A stretch of DNA of 64,000 nt from positions 62,001 through 126,000 of the forward strand of contig NW_005179007.1 in assembly GCF_000350225.1 (NCBI RefSeq), read 5' to 3'. The stretch's first letter is position 1, and every line of letters starts with the position of its first letter. Source of the DNA: Chondrus crispus. Lineage: Eukaryota > Rhodophyta > Florideophyceae > Gigartinales > Gigartinaceae. Below the pieces are notes generated by a model, which ran no database searches, was not told where the DNA came from, and worked only from the letters and a program-made list of their open reading frames with translations. This document shows, piece after piece, positions 1 through 10,796 of the stretch. A program made the translations under genes and the position numbers.

Positions 1-400
1 CGGAAACAGACTGTGGTTGCAACTTCGACGTGTGAAGCTGAGTCCATTGCACTATGTGAAGCGTGTAAGGAGGCGACTTGGTTGCGTCAAGTGGTTGCTG
101 ATGTTCTTGGACTTGATTCTGATCCCACGATTGTGATGGGGTGTGACAATGCAGGGACTATTTCGTATGCACAGAATGAATCGGTCAACCGTCGTAACAA
201 ACATGTTGATGTGAAATACCACTATGTATGAGATGCAATTAGGAGAAACGTCATTTCTTTGTCACATTGCCCGACCACTTCCATGCCTGCAGATATCCTG
301 ACGAAAGCACTTGGGCGAGTTCTGTTCCAGAAGTTTGTAGAACTTCTAGGGCTTGCAGCAGCTACTTCTGGTAAAAGCATGTGATCGAGGGGGAGTTTTG
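1..400 (+). mobile_element. Tail of a Ty1/copia element (end of RNase H)
   Basis: This is the 3' end of a copia polyprotein gene that begins left of the window. The frame encodes the end of the copia RNase H domain (motif ATSTCEAE, then NKHVDVKYHYV and the ADILTKAL block) and matches the same stretch of the copies at 6.2 kb and 10.1 kb. A polypurine tract (CGAGGGGGAG, about 386-395) precedes the LTR at 401. It is a fossil with at least one break. The family is certain because near-identical sequence recurs twice downstream. Confidence 0.9.
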
Positions 401-1334
401 TAACTCTACGACCACATGCTGATATGCATGACACACGACGACAGGTATGACACGTGTAAAAGCAAAAACACTCCGCGTGACGAGCTGAGCAAGTTTGATT
501 TTCAACGTGTACACGTGTGGTTTCTGTACACGGTTGCAACCTACAGTACTTCAGGAGCAAGTTTGGGTTTCGACGTGTACACGTGTGAAATATATCCACG
601 GTTGCGGTGTACAGTACAATCTGAGCATGTTTCATTTTTTCCGCCCGACATGTGTATGACCTGGACACATGACCTCATTAGACTGTCGGACGCGTACAGT
701 ACGCCTGCAGTCTTACAGACAAAGTGTAGAGTCTTGGTGGCGGGTGCCTGGCACGTGCCAAAGGTTTACAGCGTCCATGGAGTGCAGCACGGGTACAGCA
801 GGACACAGCGATACCGTTGCGCGAGTTTTGAATTCGTAAGGCAAAATGTGCACTGTTGTAATTGACAGTGGACAGGACCTCACGAGAGATTCAGATTCAT
901 AAGGCAACGTGTGCGCTGTAAACAGTCCTTGCAGGATTGATTTGAATTCGTAAGGCAACGTGTGAGCTGTAAACGTGCCTTACGAATTTGTGCCACGCTG
1001 GATTTGGAATAGTAAGGGAATTTGTGCTTTGCTGTGCTTTGTTGTACTGCCTTACTAATTTCTCCGTCATGACAGTGCTAATTCGTAAGGCGGTTTTCTG
1101 TTATGTTGGTTGGGCCATCGCCAGTTTGGCTGAGTAGCAAGACGGGCACATGTGTTAGAGCCAATACATTTGTAGTATATGTGTCGTAGTGTTTGGTAGT
1201 AGAGTTCTAGAAGATTGCAGAAGTGTATAAGTAGCGCCAGAAGTTGGCGACTCAAAGTAAATCGGTACCCAATCCTTCAACTTCACCTCATCAACCGTCC
1301 TCCGATTTCCCTTTGCCCCGCTGACCTACCATTA
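401..1334 (+). repeat. Copia LTR shared by two tandem units
   Basis: The LTR starts TAACTCTACGACCACATG just after the polypurine tract and ends CTGACCTACCATTA just before the primer-binding site at 1335. The same start is seen at 10,442, and the same CTACCATTA end at 10,796, 8,463 and 54,514. The short inverted ends are TAA...TTA rather than the usual TG...CA. It is at once the 3' LTR of the truncated unit on the left and the 5' LTR of the unit on the right, so the copies stand head to tail. Length is about 934 bp. Confidence 0.8.
831..1091. repeat. Seven dispersed TCGTAAGGC motifs inside the copia LTR
   Basis: The motif AATTCGTAAGGC or close variants lies at about 831, 895, 944, 1006 and 1081 on the plus strand and inverted at about 977 and 1051. 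Several copies are followed by CAACGTGTG and GCTGTAAAC. Variants (TTAGTAAGGT, TTCGTAAGGT) recur in the solo copia LTR at 54.06-54.30 kb. The position upstream of the likely transcript start suggests U3 control sites. That role is inference. Confidence 0.6.
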
Positions 1335-1348
1335 GGTTATGGGCCCAG
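1335..1348 (+). other. Copia primer-binding site, half-tRNA(iMet) type
   Basis: Directly after the LTR end comes GGTTATGGGCCCAG, the reverse complement of CTGGGCCCATAACC, which is the anticodon stem-loop of initiator tRNA-Met. It is not a tRNA 3'-CCA end. Drosophila copia and yeast Ty5 are known to prime from a tRNA-iMet half cut in the anticodon loop, so the same mode is inferred here. It also fixes the right LTR border at 1334. Confidence 0.8.
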
Positions 1349-1447
1349 TTCAACGTTATTTTTCCGCTGTGTGAGTGCTTGTTCTCAGTTTCTGCTGCCG
1401 TTTTCGTGTTTGTTTCTGCTGTCGTTCTCGTTTCGGTCCCCGCTGTC

Positions 1448-1923
1448 GATCGGCACTCTGCCTTCGGGAGGTGCGTCGGCGGTGTGGGTAACGCTCTCGG
1501 TATTAGCCCTATAGGTACGACTTCGTGCTGTCGTTATCATCTTGGTCGTTCGTCTCCGTCTACCTGCTGTCGTTTCAACTTGGTGGATCTTCTTCGTGTC
1601 TGTTGCAGCTTGGTCTTGGCAATCGTTGTGTGAGCTGTGGGTGTAGTCCCTAGTCGCCAACGTACCATATCAATCCAAGAAGACTGCCCTTCGATCACGC
1701 CGGTGATCGTCCTAGCTGCCGATACCCTCGCTCTTGGTGAAAGGCTTGTGCCATTGGAAATCTGACTTGAGCGAGGGTCCGACCAAGAATCGTCGAGAGA
1801 CGAAACACTGATCCTCGGGGAGGATCACAGTGTACTGGTCTAGTCGATCCGCACTCTGCCTTCGGGAGGTGCGTCGGCGGTGTGGGTAACGCTCTCGGTA
1901 TTAGCCCTATAGGTACGACTTCG
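1448..1923 (+). repeat. 78-bp direct repeat in the copia leader
   Basis: Positions 1448-1525 and 1846-1923 are the same 78-bp stretch with one difference, starting GATCSGCACTCTGCCTTCGG and ending AGGTACGACTTCG. The 320 bp between them are unrelated to it. Both copies lie in the untranslated leader between the primer site and gag. No function can be read from the sequence; a packaging or structural role or a simple duplication are both possible. Confidence 0.85.
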
Positions 1924-2422
1924 GTCCCCTGGGTGAAGAGAATACGTGCCTAAACACTGAACCTCTCACTATACGTGTATTAGGTCGCGTACCTTGATTA
2001 AGTTCGCACGGAAGAGGGTGACCCTAGGCGTGATTGTGAACAAATCACACGAGTACGACGAAGGCAGTTTCATTCTTGTGTTGTGGGAAACCTCATTGGG
2101 GTAGTACCGTATCAAGTTTGGACAAGCCGATTTCGGTTGCAGGGACCGTTCGCGGTAGTGATCAAAAGTCCTGGTTCGTCTACAGGCAAAGTGTTGTGCT
2201 TACTCGTGGCACGTTTGATTTAGTTCACAGTCGAAAGACCCGCACTGGCCGACATATAGGGGTAGCGCCCTAAGGCATTTTTAAGAAGAATACGCTTGTT
2301 CCACTCCGCCGGGAACAAGCACCAAGAACGTTTCCGAGTAATCGCTACAAACTTCTTATACGGGTGGGCTTGCCATTGTGTTGACTATCGGTTAACGGCT
2401 TGGGATCCCGGAACAGAAGACC

Positions 2423-5400
2423 TTGTATATTCGAAGGGTACATCCATTCGGCGAAATGGATGACCAAAGCTCTGGATCGGTCAGAATCGAGAAGCTGACC
2501 GCATCTAACTTTTACATCTGGAAGCAGAAAATCCAGCTACTGCTTGCTCTCCGAGATGTCGATCAATACGTTTTTGATGATATCCCGGAGAATGCGACCT
2601 CAGATGACCGGAGAAAGTGGATCCGTGGTGACGCAAAAGCAAAGGCAGTCATCGGACTCACGCTTTCTGATGACTACTTGCAACATGTGCGAGGGTGTAG
2701 CAGTGCGAAAGAGACATGGGAAGCAATTCTGAATGTGTTTGAGCGTCATACTTTGCTCAACAAACTTGCCGCCCGTCGCGACTTTTACACTGTATCCATG
2801 CTCCCATCCGAGAAAGTGCTCGTGTTCATCAATCGTGTGAAGCAACTTGCTGCCAGATTGCAGTCAATGAGTGTTGAGATTGACGATAAAGAAATTGCAA
2901 TGGCTGGGTTGAATGGCTTGCCTTCACGATTCGATAACCTGATTGTTGCTCTTGACGCACTTGGCAATGAAGATAAAGTGTTTGGACTCGAGTTTGTGAA
3001 GAGTCGTCTGCTGCAAGAAGAACAACGAGAAAGCATGAAGACCGCTTCTGCTTCATCACCACATGCACCTGCACTTGTCAATCGTATGCCTATTCGACGC
3101 GATATGAAATGTACGAATTGCAATAGACATGGGCATACTGCAGCGCGTTGCTGGGGCAAGGACGTGAATGGGCGCCGACCTGCGCCGCCAGATGGATTTC
3201 GGTCACGCAACACTGGCTTGAAGCCAAGTGCATTCGTTTCTCGAGATGACAATTCCACTGCTGCCTTTGCTGAGAGTGACTTTACTTGCTTGCTTTCAAC
3301 TTCCACTCCAGAAAAGAGGGCTGCAAACGCACGGTCATGGCTTATCGATTCCGGTTGCAGCGCTCACATTACGTTTGATCGCTCTTTGTTCGTTACGTAT
3401 GAACAGATGCAATCTGGATCAGTCGAGATGGGCACGAAGGCTAGAGCTAATGTCGCTGGTCGCGGCGAGGTAGAACTCATGTTGAACGTCAACGGTAGTC
3501 CACATCCTTGCAAGTTGTCAAACGTTTTGCACGTCCCTGATTTTGGATACTCGCTACTGTCTGTTAGCCAAATGGTCTCAAAAGGTTTGCAAGTGTCATT
3601 TGAAAATGAGAAATGCCGCGTTACTGCAGGACCAACTGTAGTTGCCACAGCGAGTCAAGTTGGGGATTTGTACATACTTGACGTCATGAATGAAACCTTT
3701 TCTGCCCACGTAGTTACTCTGCAGACGCTACATGAACGCATGGCCCATGTCAATGTACAAGGAATCGCATCAATGATTCACAATAATGTGGTAAGTGGCA
3801 TCAACGTTCGTCAAAGCGATGTGATCAGAGCAATGAATCGAAAGTCTGACAATCACCCTCTCATTTGTCCTGCGTGTGTGTTCGGGAAAGCAACGCGATC
3901 AGTAATCCCAAAACAGCGATCATCGTCTCGAGCACAGAACTGTCTTGACTTGGTACATTCTGATGTCTGCGGGCCACTTGAAGTACAGTCAGTTGGTGGC
4001 TCGAGATACTTCATTACATTTGTAGATGATCACTCGAACTGGGTAGTTGTGTACACGATGAGAAATAAATCTGAGGCGTTTGCAAAATACAAGTTGTATG
4101 AAAAGTTGGCCCAAACCCACACTGGTCGCAAAGTAAAGGTGCTTCGCACTGATCGAGGGGGAGAGTACCTGTCGACGGAATTCAAGTCGCATTTAGATTT
4201 AAACGGTACGCAGCACCAACTCACAACGGCGTACACCCCTGAACAAAACGGTGTTGCTGAACGTTTAAATCGAACTTTGATTGATCTTGTCCGCTCAATG
4301 CTTTCTCATAAACAGGTCAGTAAGCGATTCTGGGCCGAGGCTCTTGCCACTTCGGTATATGTACGCAATCGAGTTACTTCACGCGCTTTGCCCGTTAATA
4401 CAACTCCGCACCACATTTGGATGAATTCCAGTCCAAATGTTGGCCATTTGCGAGTATTTGGGTCAAAATGTTGGTATACATTACCAAAATTAGAGCTCCG
4501 CAAGCTGGACTTGCGAGCGCGTGAAGCGCTGTTTCTTGGGTATTCGCAATGCAGTAAGGCATACAAACTTTGGGACGGAGAGTTGAATAAAATTGTTGTG
4601 TCACGGGATGTCAAGTTTGATGAATCGACATGTGGGATGCATGACATTCCTGCACACGAAAGTGATTCAATCAACTGTGATGTTGACGTTGTATTGCTCG
4701 GTGGCGACAATGGGAATACAGCTGATACCCCAAATACGGATGAGGTTGGTTCTGAAGAGGACGAAGTTTCGGAGAAGGTTCTTGAAAACGATGGCGCTCA
4801 TTCTGTAAGTGAGAATGATGAAGAAGAAGATGATGTGCCAACTGCCGTCGAAACTCCGAATGTCACCCCTCCAACTCCGACTCCAGCTGTACGAAGATCG
4901 TCTCGAGTCAGCAGACCTCCCGGATCATGGTGGAGGAGCAACTTTGCAGCTGCTCTTCTTTCACATGCGCATGTCGCTATTGAAGGTCCCCAGACTTTCA
5001 ACCAGGCAACCAACGGTCCTAGAGCTGCATTTTGGCAGACCGGCATTGACAAAGAACTTGCCTCGCAGACCAAGAATCGGACTTGGAAACTTGTTCCTCG
5101 ATCTGAGGCGTCAAACATCTTGACATCTCGTTGGGTTTTCAATGTCAAGCAACTGCCTGATGCAAATGGCAATATAGTTGAAAGTGCAAAAGCCAGACTT
5201 GTTGCTCGTGGATTCCAGCGAGTGCAAGGTCTTGACTATACTGAGACATATGCCCCTGTCATAAAGTTTACCACTATTCGTCTACTTCTTGCCTTAGTTG
5301 CTCATTACGACCTCGAACTTCATCAGATGGATGTCGTGACTGCGTTTTTGAACGGCGACTTGGATGAAGACATCTACATGGAGCAACCCGAAGGGTGCAT

Positions 5401-6328
5401 TGACAAAAGCAAAAGTGACCACGTGTGTAAACTTTTGAAAGCACTTTACGGTCTTAAACAAGCACATCGTCAATGGCATGCCAAAGTGGATGATTTCTTA
5501 ATTGGTGAATTGGGATTCGAGACTTCGCGTAGTGATCCTTGTCTCTACATTAAACGCATCGGTAACACTATCATGCTGATTGCACTTTATGTCGATGACT
5601 TGTTACTCGCCGGTAGTGATATCGATGCCATCAAATGGATGAAGGGGGAGCTTAATAAACGGTTTGAGATGAAAGACCTTGGTGAAGCAAAAGTCTGCAT
5701 TGGTCTTGAAATTCAAAGGGATCGCACTGCAAAGACGATGAGTCTCACTCAAACTAAGTATGCATCAAAAGTGCTTGAGCGTTTTCGAATGTCAACGTGT
5801 AGCCCCTCTCTGACTCCAATGGAACAAGGTCACACAACCACGATTTCAACCGAAAACCACTCCGAAACAAATGCACCGTATCGTGAGGCAGTGGGATCCC
5901 TGATGTACTTGATGGTTGGCACTCGTCCAGACTTGGCATATGCGATTGGAAAGCTTTCTCAGCATTCTGCCAACCCATGTCAGTCACACTGGGCAAGTGT
6001 AAAACGAGTAATGCGATACGTGCAAGGGACTCGAAACTTAGGAATCGTGTTTGACAATAAATCTAAATCGCCGGAGTTGTTCGGCTTCAATGATGCTGAC
6101 TGGGCCGGTTGTTCAGACTCGCGCAAGTCGACCGGCGGATATGTTTTCAAGTTCTGCGGTGGAGCGATCAGTTGGAGTTCCCGGAAACAGACTGTGGTTG
6201 CAACTTCGACGTGTGAGGCTGAGTACATTGCACTATGTGAAGCGTGTAAGGAGGCGACTTGGTTGCGTCAAGTGGTTGCTGATGTCCTCAGACTTGATTC
6301 TGGTACATCCATTTGGCGAAATGGATGA
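2423..6328 (+). CDS. Copia gag-pol polyprotein
   Basis: A 1301-codon frame. In order: a UBN2-like gag domain (about residues 12-200, starting near MDDQSSGSVRIEKLTASNFY), a CCHC zinc knuckle CTNCNRHGHTAARC (near 230), protease with LIDSGCSAH (near 310), GAG-pre-integrase with CPACVFGKATRS, an integrase core (HSDVCGPL, DDHSNW, NGVAERLNRTL), reverse transcriptase with YVDDLLLAG and RNase H with DADWAGCSDSRKSTGG. The RNase H end is where unit 2 begins, so the last codons are not family sequence. Translation may start at 2423 or, more in line with unit 2, at the in-frame ATG at 2456. Gag and pol share a single frame, as is usual for copia. Confidence 0.9.
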   Translation: MYIRRVHPFGEMDDQSSGSVRIEKLTASNFYIWKQKIQLLLALRDVDQYVFDDIPENATSDDRRKWIRGDAKAKAVIGLTLSDDYLQHVRGCSSAKETWEAILNVFERHTLLNKLAARRDFYTVSMLPSEKVLVFINRVKQLAARLQSMSVEIDDKEIAMAGLNGLPSRFDNLIVALDALGNEDKVFGLEFVKSRLLQEEQRESMKTASASSPHAPALVNRMPIRRDMKCTNCNRHGHTAARCWGKDVNGRRPAPPDGFRSRNTGLKPSAFVSRDDNSTAAFAESDFTCLLSTSTPEKRAANARSWLIDSGCSAHITFDRSLFVTYEQMQSGSVEMGTKARANVAGRGEVELMLNVNGSPHPCKLSNVLHVPDFGYSLLSVSQMVSKGLQVSFENEKCRVTAGPTVVATASQVGDLYILDVMNETFSAHVVTLQTLHERMAHVNVQGIASMIHNNVVSGINVRQSDVIRAMNRKSDNHPLICPACVFGKATRSVIPKQRSSSRAQNCLDLVHSDVCGPLEVQSVGGSRYFITFVDDHSNWVVVYTMRNKSEAFAKYKLYEKLAQTHTGRKVKVLRTDRGGEYLSTEFKSHLDLNGTQHQLTTAYTPEQNGVAERLNRTLIDLVRSMLSHKQVSKRFWAEALATSVYVRNRVTSRALPVNTTPHHIWMNSSPNVGHLRVFGSKCWYTLPKLELRKLDLRAREALFLGYSQCSKAYKLWDGELNKIVVSRDVKFDESTCGMHDIPAHESDSINCDVDVVLLGGDNGNTADTPNTDEVGSEEDEVSEKVLENDGAHSVSENDEEEDDVPTAVETPNVTPPTPTPAVRRSSRVSRPPGSWWRSNFAAALLSHAHVAIEGPQTFNQATNGPRAAFWQTGIDKELASQTKNRTWKLVPRSEASNILTSRWVFNVKQLPDANGNIVESAKARLVARGFQRVQGLDYTETYAPVIKFTTIRLLLALVAHYDLELHQMDVVTAFLNGDLDEDIYMEQPEGCIDKSKSDHVCKLLKALYGLKQAHRQWHAKVDDFLIGELGFETSRSDPCLYIKRIGNTIMLIALYVDDLLLAGSDIDAIKWMKGELNKRFEMKDLGEAKVCIGLEIQRDRTAKTMSLTQTKYASKVLERFRMSTCSPSLTPMEQGHTTTISTENHSETNAPYREAVGSLMYLMVGTRPDLAYAIGKLSQHSANPCQSHWASVKRVMRYVQGTRNLGIVFDNKSKSPELFGFNDADWAGCSDSRKSTGGYVFKFCGGAISWSSRKQTVVATSTCEAEYIALCEACKEATWLRQVVADVLRLDSGTSIWRNG

Positions 6329-9300
6329 CCAAAGCTCTAGATCGGTCAGAATCGTGAAGCTGACCGCATCTAACTTTTACATCTGGAACCAGAAAATCCA
6401 GCTATTGCTTGCTCTCCGAGATGTCGATCAATACGTTTTTGATGATATACCGGAGAATGCGACGTCAGATGACCGGAGAAAATGGATCCGTGGTGACGCA
6501 AAAGCAAAGGCAGTCATCGGACTCACGCTTTCTGATGACTACTTGCAACATGTGCGAGGGTGTAGCAGTGCGAAACAGACATGGGAAGCAATTCTGAATG
6601 TGTTTGAGCGTCATACTTTGCCCAACAAACTTGCCGCCCGTCGCGACTTTTACACTGTATCCATGCTCCCATCCGAGAAAGTGCTCGTGTTCATCAATCG
6701 TGTGAAGCAACTTGCTGCCAGATTGCAGTCAATGAGTGTTGAGATTGACGATAAAGAAATTGCAATGGCTGTGTTGAATGGCTTGCCTCCACGATTCGAT
6801 AACTTGATTGTTGCTCTTGACGCACTTGGCAATGAAGATAAAGTGTTTGGACTCGAGTTTGTGAAGAGTCGTCTGCTGCAATAAGAACAACGAGAAAGCA
6901 TGAAGACCGCTTCTGCTTCATCACCACATCCACCTGCACTTGTCAATCGTATGCCCATTCGACGCGATATGAAATGTACGAATTGCAATAGATATGGGCA
7001 TACTGCAGCGCGTTGCTGGGGCAAGGACGTGAATGGGCGCCGACCTGCACCGCCAGATGGGTTCCGGTCACGCAACACTGCCTTGAAGCCAAGTACATTC
7101 GTTTCTCGAGATGACAATTCTACTGCTGCCTTTGCGGAGAGTGACTTTACTTGCTTGCTTTCGACTTCTACTCTAGAAAAGAGGGCTGCAAACGCAAGGT
7201 CATGGCTTGTCGATTCCGGTTGCAGCGCTCACATTACGTTTGATCGCTCTTTGTTCGTTACGTATGAACAGATGCAATCTGGATCAGTCGAGATGGGCAC
7301 GAAGGCTAGAGCTAATGTCGCTGGTCGCGGCGAGGTAGAATTCATGTTGAACGTCAACGGTAGTCCACATCCTTGCAAATTGTCAAACGTTTTGCACGTC
7401 CCTAATTTTGGATATTCGCTACTGTCTGTTAGCCAAATGGTTCAAATGGTTTGCAAGTGTCATTTGAAAATGAGAAATGCCGCGTTACTGCAGGACCAAC
7501 TGTAGTTGCCACAGCGAGTCAAGTTGGGGATTTGTACATACTTGACGTCATGAATGAAACCTTTTCTGCTCACGTAGTTACCCTGCAGACGCTACATGAA
7601 CGCATGGCCCATGTTAATGTACAAGGAATCGCATCAATGATTCACAATAATGTGGTGAGTGGCATCAACGTTCGTCAAAGCGATGTCATCAGTGCAATGA
7701 ATCCGAAGTCTGACAATCACTCTCCCATTTGTCCTTCGTGTGTGTTCGGGAAAGCAACGCGATCAGTAATCCCAAAACAGTGATCATCGTCTCGAGCACA
7801 GAACTGTCTTGACTTGGTGCATTCTGATGTCTGCGGTCCACTTGAAGTACAGTCAGTTGGTGGCTCGAAATACTTCATTACATTTGTAGATGATCACTCG
7901 AACTGGGTAGTTGTGTACACGATGAGAAATAAATCTGAGGCGTTTGCAAAATACAAGTTGTATGAAAAGTTGGCTCAAACCCACACTGGTCGCAAAGTAA
8001 AGGTGCTTCGCACTGATCGAGAGGTAGAGTACTTGTCGACGGAATTCAAGTCGTATTTAGATTTAAACGGTACGCAGCACCAACTCACAACGGCGTACAC
8101 TCCTGAACAAAACGGTGTGGTTGAACGTTTAAATCGAACTTTGATTGATCTTGTCCGCTCAATGCTTTCTCATAAACAGGTCAGTAAGCGATTCTGGGCC
8201 GAGGCTCTTGCCACTTCGGTATATGTACGCAATCGAGTTACTTCACGCGCTTTGCCCGTTAATACAACCCCGCACCACATTTGGATGAATTCCGCTCCAA
8301 ATGTTGGCCATTTGCGAGTGTTTGGGTCAAAGTGTTGGTATACATTACCAAAATTAGAGCTCCGTAAGCTGGACTTGCGAGCGCGTGAAGCGATGTTTCT
8401 TGCTTCACTCACACACATCAACCTGCCTTCCTTCTTTCCCTTGCCCCTCCGAACCTACCATTAACGGGATGTCAAGTTTGATAAATCGACATGTGGGATG
8501 CATGACATTCCTGCACACGAAAGTGATTCAATCAACTCTGATGTTGACGTTGTATTGCTCGGTGGCGACAATGGGAATACAGCTGATGCCCCAACTACTG
8601 ACGGAGTTGGGGTCTGAAGAAGATGAGGTTCCAGAGGAGGTTCTTGAAAACGACGAAACTCACTCTGTAAGTGAGAATGATGAAGATGATGTACCAACTG
8701 CCGTCGAAACTCCGAATGTCACCCCCCCAACTCCGACTCCAGCTGTGCGAAGATCGTCTCGAGTCAGCAGACCTCCCGGACCATGGTGGAGGAGCAACTT
8801 TGCAGCTGCTCTTCTTTCACATGCGCATGTCGCTATTGAAGGTCCCAAGACTTTCAACCAGGCAACCAACGGTCCTAGAGCTGCATTTTGGCAGACCGGC
8901 ATTGACAAAGAACTTGCCTCGCAGACCAAGAATCAGACTTGGAAACTTGGTCCTCGATCTGAGGCGTCAAACATCTTGACATCCCGATGGGTTTTCAATG
9001 TGAAGCAACTGCCTGATGCAAATGGCAATATAGTTGAAAGTGCAAAAGCCAGACTTGTTGCTCGTGGATTTCAGCAAGTGCAAGGTCTTGACTATACTGA
9101 GACATATGCCCCTGTCATAAAGTTTACCACTATTCGTCTACTTCTTGCCTTAGTTGCTCATTATGACCTCGAACTTCATCAGATGGATGTCGTAACTGCG
9201 TTTTTGAACGGCGACTTGGATGAAGACATCTACATGGAGCAACCCGAAGGGTGCATTGACAAAGGCAAAAGTGATCACGTGTGTAAACTTTTGAAAGCAC

Positions 9301-10441
9301 TTTACGGTCTTAAACAAGCACATCGTCAATGGCATGCCAAAGTGGATGATTTCTTAATTGGTGAATTGGGATTCGAGACTTCGCGTAGTGATCCTTGTCT
9401 CTACATTAAACGCGTTGGAAGCACTATCATGCTGATTGCATTTTATGTCGATGACTTGTTACTGGCTGGTAGTGATATCGATGCCATCAAATGGATGAAT
9501 GGGGAGCTTAATAAACGGTTTGAGATGAAAGACCTTGGTGAAGCAAAAGTCTGCATTGGTCTTGAGCTTCAAAGGGATCGCACCGCCAAGACGTTGAGTC
9601 TGACTCAAACTAAGTATGCATCAAAAGTGCTTGAGCGTTTTCGAATGTCAACATGTAACCCAACCCCTCTCTGACTCCAATAAAACAAGGTCACACAACC
9701 ACGATTTCAACCGAAAACGACTCCGAAACAAATGTACCGTATCGTGAGGCAGTGGGATCCCTGATGTTCTTGATGGTTGGCACTCGTCCAGACTTGGCAT
9801 ATGCGATTGGAAAGCTTTCTCAGCATTCTGCCAACCCATGTCAGTCACACTGGGCAAGTGTAAAACGAGTAATGCGATACGTGCAAGGGACTCGAAACTT
9901 AGGAATCGTGTTTGACAATAAATCTAAATCGCCGGAGTTGTTCGGCTTCAATGATGCTGACTGGGCCGGTTGTTCAGACTCGCGCAAGTCGACCGGCGGA
10001 TATGTTTTCAAGTTCTGCGGTGGAGCGATCAGTTGGAGTTCCCGGAAACAGACTGTGGTTGCAACTTCGACGTGTGAGGCTGAGTACATTGCACTATGTG
10101 AAGCGTGTAAGGAGGCGACTTGGTTGCGTCAAGTGGTTGCTGATGTCCTCAGACTTGATTCTGATCCCACGATTATGAAGGGGTGTGACAATGCAGGGAC
10201 GATTTCGTTTGCCCAGAATGAGTCGGTCAACCGTCGTAACAAACAAATTCATGTGAAATACCACTATGTACAAGATGCAATGAAGAGAAACGTCATATCT
10301 TTGTCGCATTGCCCGACCATTTCCATGCCTGCAGATATCCTGACGAAAGCACTTGGGCGAGTTCTGTTCCAGAAGTTTGTAGAACTTGTAGGGCTTGCAG
10401 TAGCTACTTCTGGTAAAAGCATGTGATCGAGGGGAGTGTTT
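6303..10441 (+). mobile_element. Ty1/copia element, unit 2 (decayed)
   Basis: A second internal region, closely matching unit 1 from just before the gag start (GGTACATCC) to the polypurine tract before the LTR at 10,442. All domains from gag to RNase H can be recognised: zinc knuckle near 6.97 kb, integrase near 7.8-8.2 kb, RT near 9.0-9.6 kb, RNase H near 9.95-10.2 kb. It lacks leader and 5' LTR, being fused directly to unit 1. It is a fossil with several breaks and carries a small LTR-derived patch at 8.4 kb. Confidence 0.85.
8403..8463 (+). repeat. 61-bp copia LTR-end patch inside unit 2
   Basis: These 61 bp (CTTCACTCACACACATCAAC ... CCTACCATTA) match the last 61 bp of the solo copia LTR at 54,454-54,514 with about one difference, yet lie in the middle of pol. 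They are closer to that LTR than to the LTR at 401-1334. This suggests a patch from a second copia subfamily, by gene conversion or template switching. Confidence 0.75.
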
Positions 10442-10796
10442 TAATTCTACGACCACATGCAGACAGGCATGACACACAAGGACAGGTTTGACACGTGTAA
10501 AATCGAAAACACTCCGCGTGACGAGCTGAGCAAGTTTGATTTTCAACGTGTACACGTGTGATTTCTGTACACGGCTGCACTGTACAGTACTTCAGGAGCA
10601 AGTTTGGTTTTCAACTTGTACACGTGTGAAATATGTACACGGTTGCGGTGTACAGTACAATCTGAGCATGTTTCATTTTCTCCGCCCGACACGTGTATGA
10701 CCTGGACACATGTCCTCATTACACTGTCGGGCGCGTACAGTACGCCTGCAGTCTTACAGACAAAGTGTAGAAACTTGGTGGCGGATGCTACCATTA
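10442..10796 (+). repeat. Copia 3' LTR of the array
   Basis: The start TAATTCTACGACCACATG follows the polypurine tract of unit 2, and the end GCTACCATTA abuts the gypsy sequence at 10,797. At 355 bp it is much shorter than the 934-bp LTR at the other side of unit 1, although the first 330 bp match well. It marks the right border of the copia array inside the gypsy element. The left border lies outside the window. Confidence 0.8.

Larger units (their letters stand above)
1335..6302 (+). mobile_element. Ty1/copia element, unit 1
   Basis: The unit consists of primer site, a leader of about 1.1 kb, and one long gag-pol frame in the copia order protease-integrase-RT-RNase H. It has a 5' LTR (401-1334) but no LTR of its own on the right: near 6,302 its RNase H end runs straight into the gag start of unit 2. 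The protein frame is open almost throughout, so unit 1 is the best-preserved copia copy in the window. Confidence 0.85.
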
